DNA of 64,000 nucleotides from Bosea sp. (in: a-proteobacteria) (lineage in GTDB: Bacteria > Pseudomonadota > Alphaproteobacteria > Rhizobiales > Beijerinckiaceae): NCBI GenBank assembly GCA_023910605.1, contig JAAVVV010000001.1:1230698-1294697 (forward strand). The letters run 5' to 3'. Shown one piece after another: positions 52,243 to 59,815 of this stretch. The notes beneath the pieces were generated by a model that worked only from the letters and a program-made list of their open reading frames with translations, was not told where the DNA came from and searched no databases. The first letter of the stretch is position 1, and every line of letters begins with the position of its first letter. The translations under genes were made by a program, and so were the position numbers.

Positions 52243-53232
52243 ATGGGAATTCTGAAAAAGACACTGACGACGGCGGCGATTGCCACCTTGCTAATGACGC
52301 AAGCGGTGGCGGCGGAAAACGTCAAGATTGCGCTGGTGGTCAAGGCGCTGGGCATCGGCTTCTTTGAAGCCGCCGCCAAGGGCGCAAAAGAGGCGGCGGC
52401 GGAACTGGGCGGTGTGACAATCATCTACACCGGCCCGACCGACACCACCGCCGAAGGCCAGATCGAGGTGATCAACGCGCTGATCGCGCAGGGCGTCAAC
52501 GCCATTGCGATTTCGGCCAATGACCCCGATGCCGTGGCACCGGCGCTGAAACGCGCGATGAGCCGTGGCATCACGGTGATTTCGTGGGATTCGGGCGTGG
52601 CCAAGGAAGGCCGCCAGATGCACCTGAACCCGTCGTCCAGCGCGCTGATCGGCAACACCATCATCAAGCTGGCCGCCGATCATATCAAAGGCACCGGCGA
52701 TGTGGCGATTCTGTCGGCCACCTCGACCTCCACCAACCAGAATATCTGGATCGAAGAGGCAAAGAAGGTGCTGCCGAACTATCCGAACGTGAACCTTGTG
52801 GCGACGGTGTACGGCGACGATCTGGCTGACAAATCCTATCGTGAGGCCCGGGGCCTGATGGCCACCTATCCGAACCTGAAAGCCATCATCGCGCCGACCA
52901 CGGTCGGCATTCTGGCGGCTTCGCAGGCGGTGAAGGATGCGGGCAAGATCGGCAAGATCAACGTGACGGGTCTGGGCCTGCCCTCGGAAATGGCGGGCGC
53001 GGTGGAGTCGGGTGCGACGAAAAGCTTCGCGATCTGGAACCCGATTGATCTGGGCTATGCGGCCACTATGCTGTCTTACAACCTGATCAAGGGTGCCACG
53101 GCCAAGCCGGGCGCGTCCATTCCGATGGGCCGGATCGGCGCGGCGGTTCTGGACAAGAACAACGAAGCGGCCATGTCGGACCCCTTCACCTATGACAAGT
53201 CGAACATCGAACAGTTCAAGTCGATCTTCTGA
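52243..53232 (+). CDS. rhaS: Rhamnose ABC transporter substrate-binding protein
   Basis: A 329-residue periplasmic binding protein of the ribose/rhamnose class. A signal peptide (MGILKKTLTTAAIATLLMTQAVA) is followed by ENVKIALVVKALGIGFFEAAAKGAKEAA and an IAISANDPDAVAPALKRAMSRGITVISWDS segment typical of sugar binding. GGGAGG lies before the ATG. It delivers sugar to RhaT-RhaP-RhaQ, judged from context. Confidence 0.92.
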   Translation: MGILKKTLTTAAIATLLMTQAVAAENVKIALVVKALGIGFFEAAAKGAKEAAAELGGVTIIYTGPTDTTAEGQIEVINALIAQGVNAIAISANDPDAVAPALKRAMSRGITVISWDSGVAKEGRQMHLNPSSSALIGNTIIKLAADHIKGTGDVAILSATSTSTNQNIWIEEAKKVLPNYPNVNLVATVYGDDLADKSYREARGLMATYPNLKAIIAPTTVGILAASQAVKDAGKIGKINVTGLGLPSEMAGAVESGATKSFAIWNPIDLGYAATMLSYNLIKGATAKPGASIPMGRIGAAVLDKNNEAAMSDPFTYDKSNIEQFKSIF

Positions 53233-53242
53233 TATGTCACCC

Positions 53243-53272
53243 GCCCCGGCTGGCTGCTCCGTCGGCCGGGGC
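53243..53272 (+). terminator. Intercistronic hairpin between rhaS and rhaT
   Basis: GCCCCGGC (53243-53250) and GCCGGGGC (53265-53272) form a perfect eight-pair stem, 11 bases after the rhaS stop. It is followed by only a short ATTTGC, so it is better seen as an attenuator or mRNA-protecting stem that keeps binding-protein levels above those of the membrane components than as a full terminator. Confidence 0.6.
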
Positions 53273-53295
53273 ATTTGCTCCCAAAGGAATCCGTG

Positions 53296-54792
53296 ATGAA
53301 GCCCGTTCTTTCGCTGCGCGGCATTTCCAAGTCATTTCCGGGGGTCAAGGCGCTTTCAGACCTGCAGCTTGATCTTTACCCCGGTAAGGTGACTGCCCTG
53401 ATCGGCGAAAATGGCGCAGGCAAATCCACCATCGTGAAGGTGCTCACCGGGCTGTATCAGCCCGACACGGGCCGCATCTTGATGGGCGGGGCCGAGGTGC
53501 AGTTTCCCACCGCACAGGCGGCGAGTGCGGCGGGGGTGACCGCGATTCATCAGGAAACCGTGCTGTTTGACGAATTGACCGTGGCCGAGAACATCTGGCT
53601 GGGTCATGCGCCCCGCACGCGGCTGGGCCTGATCGACCGCAGCGCGATGCGCGCGGGCGCGGTGCGGCTGCTGGAGGGGATTGGGGCCAAGCTGAACCCC
53701 GATTTGCGGCTGCGCGATCTGGGGATCGCGTCAAAGCATCTGGTCGCCATCGCACGGGCGCTGTCGATTGATGCGCGGGTGGTGATCATGGATGAACCCA
53801 CGGCGGCGCTGAGCCACAAGGAAATTCATAAGCTCTATGAGCTGGTCGAAACGCTGAAGGCGCAGGGCAAGGCCATCTTGTTCATCAGCCACAAGTTTGA
53901 CGAGATCTTCCGCATCGCCGACCGCTACACCGTGTTCCGCGACGGGCAGTTTGTCGGCGAGGGCGCGATGGGCGACGTGAGCGAAAGCGCTCTGGTGCAG
54001 ATGATGGTGGGCCGGTCGGTCGACCAGATCTTCCCGGCGCGCCAGCGCAACATCGGCCCACCTGTGTTGACCGTGTCAGGCTACAGCCATCCGACCGAAT
54101 TCGCCGACATTGGCTTTACCCTGCACCGGGGCGAGATTCTGGGGTTCTACGGGCTGGTGGGGGCCGGGCGCTCCGAGGTGATGCAGGCGCTGTTCGGCAT
54201 CACCAAGCCCTCAAAGGGCGCGACGCGGATCGACGATTCCGTGCAGGTGATCCGCTCTACCTCTGAAGCGATTGCGGCGGGGATTGTCTATGTGCCCGAG
54301 GATCGCGGCAAGCAAGGCGCGGTCAAGGGCCTGCCGATTTTCCAGAATGTCACGCTGCCCTCCCTTTCGCGCACCTCGCGCGCGGGATTTCTGCGGCTGG
54401 CCGAGGAATTCAAGCTGGCGCGCGACTACACGCAGCGGCTGGACCTGCGGGCGGCGAGCCTCGATCAGGATGTAGGGCTGCTGTCGGGGGGCAATCAGCA
54501 AAAGGTGGTCATCGCCAAATGGCTGGCCACCAGGCCGCGCGTGATCATTCTGGACGAGCCGACCAAGGGCATCGACATCGGGTCAAAGGCGGCGGTGCAT
54601 GAGTTCATGGCGGAACTGGCCGCAGAAGGGCTGGCGGTGATCATGGTCAGCTCGGAAATTCCCGAGGTGCTGGGCATGTCGGACCGGGTGATCGTGATGC
54701 GCGAAGGCCGGATCGTGGATGAGGTGACGGGGGATCGGATGACGCCCGAGGTGCTGGTGCGCGCTGCCGCCGGATTGGCGGTGGCGGCATGA
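53296..54792 (+). CDS. rhaT: Rhamnose ABC transporter ATP-binding protein
   Basis: A 498-residue double-domain sugar ATPase. The first domain has Walker A GENGAGKSTIVKVLTGL and Walker B VVIMDEPTAAL. The second has the degenerate GLVGAGRSEVMQALFGI, signature LSGGNQQKVVIAKWL and Walker B VIILDEPTKGIDIG, as in RbsA-type proteins. The start is ATG 53296, with GTG 53293 as alternative. It overlaps rhaP by four bases. Confidence 0.92.
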   Translation: MKPVLSLRGISKSFPGVKALSDLQLDLYPGKVTALIGENGAGKSTIVKVLTGLYQPDTGRILMGGAEVQFPTAQAASAAGVTAIHQETVLFDELTVAENIWLGHAPRTRLGLIDRSAMRAGAVRLLEGIGAKLNPDLRLRDLGIASKHLVAIARALSIDARVVIMDEPTAALSHKEIHKLYELVETLKAQGKAILFISHKFDEIFRIADRYTVFRDGQFVGEGAMGDVSESALVQMMVGRSVDQIFPARQRNIGPPVLTVSGYSHPTEFADIGFTLHRGEILGFYGLVGAGRSEVMQALFGITKPSKGATRIDDSVQVIRSTSEAIAAGIVYVPEDRGKQGAVKGLPIFQNVTLPSLSRTSRAGFLRLAEEFKLARDYTQRLDLRAASLDQDVGLLSGGNQQKVVIAKWLATRPRVIILDEPTKGIDIGSKAAVHEFMAELAAEGLAVIMVSSEIPEVLGMSDRVIVMREGRIVDEVTGDRMTPEVLVRAAAGLAVAA

Positions 54793-55757
54793 ACCTGTTG
54801 AAATCCCGCGAGGCGCTGCTGGCGCTGGCGATTCTGGTGCTGATCGGCGTGGTGGCGGCGCGGTTCCCGGCCTTTGTGCGGCCTGCCAATCTGGCGAATG
54901 TGTTCAACGACACCTCGCCGCTGATCATCCTGGCCATCGGGCAGATGATCGTGATCCTGACCAAGTGCATCGACCTGTCGGTTGCGGCCAATCTGGCGCT
55001 GTGCGGCATGGTGGCGGCGCTGATGAACGGCGCGGGCGTGCCGCTGGCGTTGATCCTGCCGGGGGTGATCCTGCTGGGCGCGGGTCTGGGCGCTGTGAAC
55101 GGGGTGCTGGTGTGGAAGCTGGGCATTCCGTCGATTGTGGTTACGCTGGGCACGATGACGATTTTCCGTGGGTCGATCTTTTTGATGACGGGGGGCCAGT
55201 GGGTCAACGCGCATCAGATGAGCGACGGGTTCAAGGCGCTGCCGCGCACGGTGCTGATGGGCCTGCCGGTGATGAGCTGGATGGCGATTGCGCTGATCGT
55301 GCTGTTCACTGTGGTGCTGACACGCACTGCGCTGGGCCGGTCATTCTATGCTGTTGGCGGCAACCCGCATGCGGCGGTGTATGCCGGCATCAACGTGGGG
55401 CGCAGCCAGTTTGCGGCCTTTGTGATCTCGGGCGCGCTGGCGGGCCTGGCGGGCTATCTTTGGGTCGCGCGCTACGCGGTGGCCTATGTCGCTGTTGCGG
55501 GCGGGTTTGAACTGGACGTGGTGGCCGCCTGCGTGATCGGCGGCGTGGCCATTGTGGGCGGTGCGGGCACCATCATCGGCGCTGTCTTGGGCGCGCTGTT
55601 TCTGGGCGTGATCAAGAATGCGCTGCCCGTCGTCGGCATTTCGCCATTCTGGCAGATGGCGATTTCCGGCGCGGCCATTGTGCTGGCCGTGGCCTTCAAT
55701 GCCACCCAATCGCGCGCCAAGGGTCGCATCATTCTCAAATCGGCCGAGGCAAGATGA
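54789..55757 (+). CDS. rhaP: Rhamnose ABC transporter permease 1
   Basis: A 322-residue RbsC-type permease with about eight to ten hydrophobic segments. It shows IDLSVAANLALCGMVAALMNGAG, LGIPSIVVTLGTMTIFRG and the EAA-like GGVAIVGGAGTIIGAVLGALFLGVIKNALP. It forms the channel with RhaQ. Overlap with both neighbours (ATGA) indicates coupled translation. Confidence 0.9.
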   Translation: MNLLKSREALLALAILVLIGVVAARFPAFVRPANLANVFNDTSPLIILAIGQMIVILTKCIDLSVAANLALCGMVAALMNGAGVPLALILPGVILLGAGLGAVNGVLVWKLGIPSIVVTLGTMTIFRGSIFLMTGGQWVNAHQMSDGFKALPRTVLMGLPVMSWMAIALIVLFTVVLTRTALGRSFYAVGGNPHAAVYAGINVGRSQFAAFVISGALAGLAGYLWVARYAVAYVAVAGGFELDVVAACVIGGVAIVGGAGTIIGAVLGALFLGVIKNALPVVGISPFWQMAISGAAIVLAVAFNATQSRAKGRIILKSAEAR

Positions 55758-56731
55758 CCCCGCACACCCGTATCCTGCCTGACCGTCTACAATCGCCTGC
55801 CGTGCGCGCATTGCGCAGCTGGGAAGCGATTCTGGTCGCTGTGGCCATTGCGGTGTTTGTCACCAACAGCTTTGCCTCGCCCTATTTCCTGAATGCGTGG
55901 AATCTGTCGGATGCCACCTTCAACTTTACCGAAAAGGCGCTGATCGCCTTTGCCATGGCGATGCTGATCATCGCCGGCGAGATTGATCTTTCGGTCGCCT
56001 CCATCATCGCACTGGCTTCCACCGCAATGGGGGTGGCGATGGCGGCCGGGGCGGATACGCCGGTTCTGGTGCTGGTCGGGATCGGTACCGGGCTTTTGTG
56101 CGGGGCGATCAATGGCGCGCTGGTGGCGGGGCTGGGTCTGCCCTCTATCGTGGTGACCATCGGCACCATGAGCTTATTTCGCGGCATCGCCTCCATCGTG
56201 TTGGGTGACAAGGCGTTCACAGGCTATCCGGCGAGCTTCAAGTTCTTTGGGCAGGGCTATGTCTGGTGGGTGATCAGCTTTGAGATGGCGCTGTTTGCGG
56301 CGATGGCGGTGGTCTATTATCTGCTGCTGCACCGCACCAGTTTTGGCCGTGCGGTGTTCGCCATCGGCAATAATGCCACCGCCGCGCAGTTTTCCGGCAT
56401 TCGCGTCGCGCGGGTGCGGTTCATCCTTTTCCTGCTGACCGGGGTGATGAGCGGGATTGCCGCTGTTTGCCTGACCTCGCGCCTGGGCTCCACCCGCCCC
56501 TCGATTGCGACGGGGTGGGAACTGGAGGTGGTCACGATGGTGGTGCTGGGCGGGGTCAGCATTCTGGGCGGGTCGGGCAGTATTCCGGGCGTGGTGCTGG
56601 CGGCGCTGATCATGGGCATGGTCACTTTTGGCTTTGGCCTGCTGAACGTGCCGGGGATCGTGATGAACATTTTTCTGGGCTTCCTGCTGATCGGCGTGAT
56701 TTCGCTGCCCCGTCTGCTGCGGAGGAAATGA
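55754..56731 (+). CDS. rhaQ: Rhamnose ABC transporter permease 2
   Basis: A 325-residue RbsC-type permease. It shows [56 protein letters not shown] and [32 protein letters not shown]. Partner of RhaP. Its stop codon shares bases with the start codon region of rhaM. Confidence 0.9.
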   Translation: MTPHTRILPDRLQSPAVRALRSWEAILVAVAIAVFVTNSFASPYFLNAWNLSDATFNFTEKALIAFAMAMLIIAGEIDLSVASIIALASTAMGVAMAAGADTPVLVLVGIGTGLLCGAINGALVAGLGLPSIVVTIGTMSLFRGIASIVLGDKAFTGYPASFKFFGQGYVWWVISFEMALFAAMAVVYYLLLHRTSFGRAVFAIGNNATAAQFSGIRVARVRFILFLLTGVMSGIAAVCLTSRLGSTRPSIATGWELEVVTMVVLGGVSILGGSGSIPGVVLAALIMGMVTFGFGLLNVPGIVMNIFLGFLLIGVISLPRLLRRK

Positions 56732-57045
56732 TGCACAAATATGCGTTCAAGATGCGGCTGCATCCGGGAGCAGAGGCGGAGTATATCCGCCGCCATGATG
56801 AAATCTGGCCCGAGCTGGTGGCCCTACTGAAGGACGCGGGCGTGCGGGATTATTCCATCCATCTGGACCGGGAAAGCCGAATCCTGTTTGGCGTGCTGTG
56901 GCGGCGCGACGATCACGGCATGCACGATCTGCCTGCCCACCCCGTCATGCAGCGCTGGTGGGCGCATATGGCGGACCTGATGGAGACCCATCCCGGCAAC
57001 GCGCCGGTGGCGGAGCCTTTGGTCACCGTGTTCCAGATGTCCTGA
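56731..57045 (+). CDS. rhaM: L-rhamnose mutarotase
   Basis: A 104-residue protein, the exact length of Escherichia coli RhaM. It starts [46 protein letters not shown] and contains the conserved [16 protein letters not shown]. It interconverts the alpha and beta anomers of L-rhamnose for the isomerase. ATG 56731 is five bases after GGAGG; the ATG at 56728 is too close. It is called rhaU in rhizobia. Confidence 0.95.
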   Translation: MHKYAFKMRLHPGAEAEYIRRHDEIWPELVALLKDAGVRDYSIHLDRESRILFGVLWRRDDHGMHDLPAHPVMQRWWAHMADLMETHPGNAPVAEPLVTVFQMS

Positions 57046-57058
57046 CCCTGCCCTAACC

Positions 57059-58462
57059 ATGCGCAACGTCGCCGTAGTTGATATTGGCAAGACCAATGTG
57101 AAACTTGCCCTCGTGCAGGAAGGCTGCCTGCAAGAACTCGCAGTCGTCACCAAAGCCAACACTCCGCGTGCCGGCCCGCCTTACCGGCATTTCGATTTAG
57201 CCGGTCACTGGAACTTTTTCCTCCACCATCTTGCCGCCTTCCATGCTCAATTGGGGGTCGATGCGATCTCTGTGACCACGCATGGTGCCTCGGCCGTTCT
57301 GCTCGATGCCGCTGACCAGCTCGCATGCCCTATGCTGGATTACGAAGATCCTGGCCCGACTTCGCTGGCCGCTTCTTATGATGCTCTTCGCCCTTCATTT
57401 GCCGAAAGTGGGTCATCGCGCCTGCCTTTGGGGCTCAATCTCGGCGCGCAGCTCCACTGGCTTCTTTCAGCACAAAATGAGTTTTCCGGGCTAAGTCGAC
57501 ACCTTTCGCGGATCGTCACCTATCCGCAATACTGGGGCTTTCTCTTGACGGGCGAGGCGGCCTGCGATCTGTGCTCCCTTGGGTGCCATACCGATCTGTG
57601 GAATCCCCGTCAGGGAGATTTTTCGCCACTTGTCGAGCGGCTGGGCCTGACCGGCCGAATTGCTTCGCCGCGACGGCCTGACGAAACGCTCGGAAATCTA
57701 CGTCCAGCGCTTGCCGCCGCGACGGGCCTTTCTCCCAAGACACCGGTAAGCGTTGGGATCCATGACTCGAATGCCTCGCTTTACCCTCACCTCGTCTGCC
57801 GACAGGGGCCCTTTTCTGTTGTCTCTACGGGAACCTGGGTGATTTGCATGGCTATTGACGGTGATAATCGTCAACTCGATCCGTCCCGAGATACGCTTAT
57901 AAATGTAGATGCACTTGGTCGTCCCGTCGCCTCAGCTCGCTTCATGGGCGGTCGTGAATTCGAACGCCTGAGCGAAGGCCACACCGGTCCCATTACGCAG
58001 GCTGATCGTGCTGCCGTGCTCGCCAGAAAGATGGCGGTGCTACCCGCAGTTGAAGCCAACTCTGGCCCTTTCCCTGGACATCGGATGCGATGGACGGCCC
58101 AGCCCGAATCTGTTGGCCAACGTCTTGTGGCCGTGTCCTTTTATCTTGCGCTGATGACACGCACTTGTCTTGACCTGATCGGCACCCGGGGCCCGGTAAT
58201 TGTTGAAGGTCCCTTCGCGCGCAATTCCCACTATCTTGCAATGCTTTCTTCCCTGTCTCCAGAAGGCGTAGAAGCCGCTACCTCGGTAACCGGAACATCT
58301 GTAGGAGCGGCGCTTCTGTGCCTAGGCGCGGCACGGGCTCCCGACACGCAGCCTGTTCCCCGCCCAATTGATGCCGCGGACCTTTGCGCGTTTGCCAAGA
58401 CCTGGCGGTCGCTGGTCGTCCGTGAAGAATTCGATTTCCGTTCAAGCCTGGGCGTATTTTGA
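57059..58462 (+). CDS. rhaK: FGGY-family carbohydrate kinase, probable rhamnulokinase
   Basis: A 467-residue FGGY-type kinase. The N-terminal phosphate loop is VAVVDIGKTNVKLALV, then SVTTHGASAVLLDA, and the second-domain motif is GIHDSNASLYPHL with FSVVSTGTWVICMAIDG. C-terminal ATP-site glycines appear in GPVIVEGPFARNSHYLAML and TSVTGTSVGAALLCLGAA. Phosphorylation of L-rhamnulose is inferred from the operon. No ribosome binding site is visible in the 13 bases after rhaM. Codon choice is visibly less GC-biased at third positions than in the genes before it. The last residues overlap an IS5-type remnant, so the C-terminus may have been altered. Confidence 0.85.
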   Translation: MRNVAVVDIGKTNVKLALVQEGCLQELAVVTKANTPRAGPPYRHFDLAGHWNFFLHHLAAFHAQLGVDAISVTTHGASAVLLDAADQLACPMLDYEDPGPTSLAASYDALRPSFAESGSSRLPLGLNLGAQLHWLLSAQNEFSGLSRHLSRIVTYPQYWGFLLTGEAACDLCSLGCHTDLWNPRQGDFSPLVERLGLTGRIASPRRPDETLGNLRPALAAATGLSPKTPVSVGIHDSNASLYPHLVCRQGPFSVVSTGTWVICMAIDGDNRQLDPSRDTLINVDALGRPVASARFMGGREFERLSEGHTGPITQADRAAVLARKMAVLPAVEANSGPFPGHRMRWTAQPESVGQRLVAVSFYLALMTRTCLDLIGTRGPVIVEGPFARNSHYLAMLSSLSPEGVEAATSVTGTSVGAALLCLGAARAPDTQPVPRPIDAADLCAFAKTWRSLVVREEFDFRSSLGVF

Positions 58463-58855
58463 CTGTCGTTTGGGATATGGGCCGCCCAGCGCGGCGGTTA
58501 TCGCAGCCATGATCCAGGCACAATAAAGCCTGAGCCATGCCAGCAGGAGCCGGAGATTATGGCCGGCTGCGGTGAGGATGACGTTAATCGCATCACCGCT
58601 CGCACCCTTGAGGGGGTTGCGCTCCATCAGGCCGTCGCTTTTGAGGTGACCGATTACCGGTTCGATGGCGTTTCGTCGCCGCATCTCACGACGGATCGTC
58701 GGTGAGACAATGCCCCGGGTGTGAGAGATCACGACGGTCAGGTCCTGACGCTCGAGCTTGTGACCGCGATATCCGCGATCGACATAGGCCCGCCGGACGC
58801 GTTGACCGGTGAGTGTTTCGACCTGGTCGATCTGGCGGGCGAGCGTGTGACCGCA
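58442..58855 (-). pseudogene. IS5-type transposase, C-terminal remnant
   Basis: Reading on the minus strand, about 135 residues of a DDE transposase C-terminus are open: GHTLARQIDQVETLTGQRVRRAYVDRGYRGHKLERQDLTVVISHTRGIV, then RRRNAIEPVIGHLKSDGLMERNPLKGASGDAINVILTAAGHNLRLLLAWLRLY. The second catalytic Asp (VDRGYRGH) and Glu (IEPVIGHLK) are present. Upstream, the frame breaks near 58856 and no N-terminal half is recognisable. Its stop lies within the last codons of the kinase gene. It differs from the intact IS5 transposase at 46.8 kb. Confidence 0.75.
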
Positions 58856-59725
58856 TCATCTTCGCGCTTCTGACCAAGGGCGTTGAATATCGAAAGCCCG
58901 AATGGACTGCGGCAGTGGAGCCTACCCCAACTGCTTGAAACAACATAGGACGAACAGGCTTCCGGCGCGGTCAACCGCAGCGCGCCGAAAGGACCAAGGT
59001 GCAAAATGATGACGATGACCACACGGGACGAAATCCCAACGCGAGACAAGCCGATTATACCAACGCACCCTCAAGTGCGCGCCGTTGTTTGGCTGCCCGC
59101 GACGCGGACTTCATCGAGGCCAGCGGCCAAATGTGCCGCAGCGAAAGGCCGGACATATGGGCGCACCGCCTCCCGACGGACAAAGTCTCCGCTTTATCCT
59201 TGGCCCGAAGGGGTCGTTCCACATATGGTAATATGAAACTGTAATGCTAGGAATTTCCACAGAATTCGCGACACGACCCGAGAAAGACGCGTCACAGCAC
59301 CAGCGCTCTGGCCGCAGGAGCCTCATGTCGTTCACACGGCAAACTGCGACAATGACACGGGCTTGCCCGCCAGTCCTGGCCTCGGCGACAACGCCTGGTG
59401 GCAAAATGCGCAACCGGCCTCGTCATCAACGGCTTGCCGCGCCGCGCGCAAACCCACCAAAGCCCAAGCCGAAATCATCAAATCCCCATAGCGATCTGTT
59501 GCGGACCGCGGGTTCCTGCATGAGAGGCTTTCGTACGCCTCCGGCACCCGAAACCCTTCACCGTTCCGGTCGTTGTGCCGGTTGTAGCAGAGTTCCAAAA
59601 GCGGACTTCCGTGCGGACAGGCCAGGTTGCAGCGTTGCGCCAAGAGCGGTCTTGTGCACAGGTAGGCAACGACGACTCTGCGGCCGATTGCGGCTTGGCG
59701 TCGGGAAACTGACACCGCAATTTCT
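58856..59725. other. Degraded region without a recognisable gene
   Basis: About 870 bases between the IS5 remnant and the HipA operators. Open frames of 60-180 codons exist on both strands but none shows a known motif, good ribosome binding site or consistent codon bias. A minus-strand frame at 59332-59715 has a protein-like C-terminal stretch (DRYGDLMISAWALVGLRAARQAVDDEAG), which may be a gene remnant. GC content is lower than in the photosynthesis cluster. Confidence 0.4.
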
Positions 59726-59809
59726 AACTTTCTCGTATTTCAAACACGCGAAAGTTGACATTTGGAGGCCGAGAACCTAACTTTCTCGTATCTGATATAC
59801 GCGAAAGTT
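59726..59809 (+). promoter_or_regulatory. Two 31-bp imperfect palindromes in front of the HipA fusion gene
   Basis: AACTTTCTCGTAT, five bases, then ACACGCGAAAGTT at 59726-59756; and AACTTTCTCGTAT, five bases, then ATACGCGAAAGTT at 59779-59809. The left arms are identical, and the right arms differ at one base. The centres are 53 bases apart, about five helical turns. The second palindrome ends six bases before the ATG at 59816. They are the likely autoregulatory operators of the downstream toxin-like gene. Confidence 0.75.
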
Positions 59810-59815
59810 AGACTA

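Noticed and set aside
46697-58855. Composite transposon carrying the rhamnose genes
   Set aside because: The flanking IS sequences are different types and only one is intact; no matching outer repeats or target duplication were found.
59244-59780. Open frame of 178 codons on the plus strand before the HipA fusion
   Set aside because: Its composition is irregular, it has no ribosome binding site or motif, and it runs into the operator palindromes, whose repeats explain the similar LTFSY residues.
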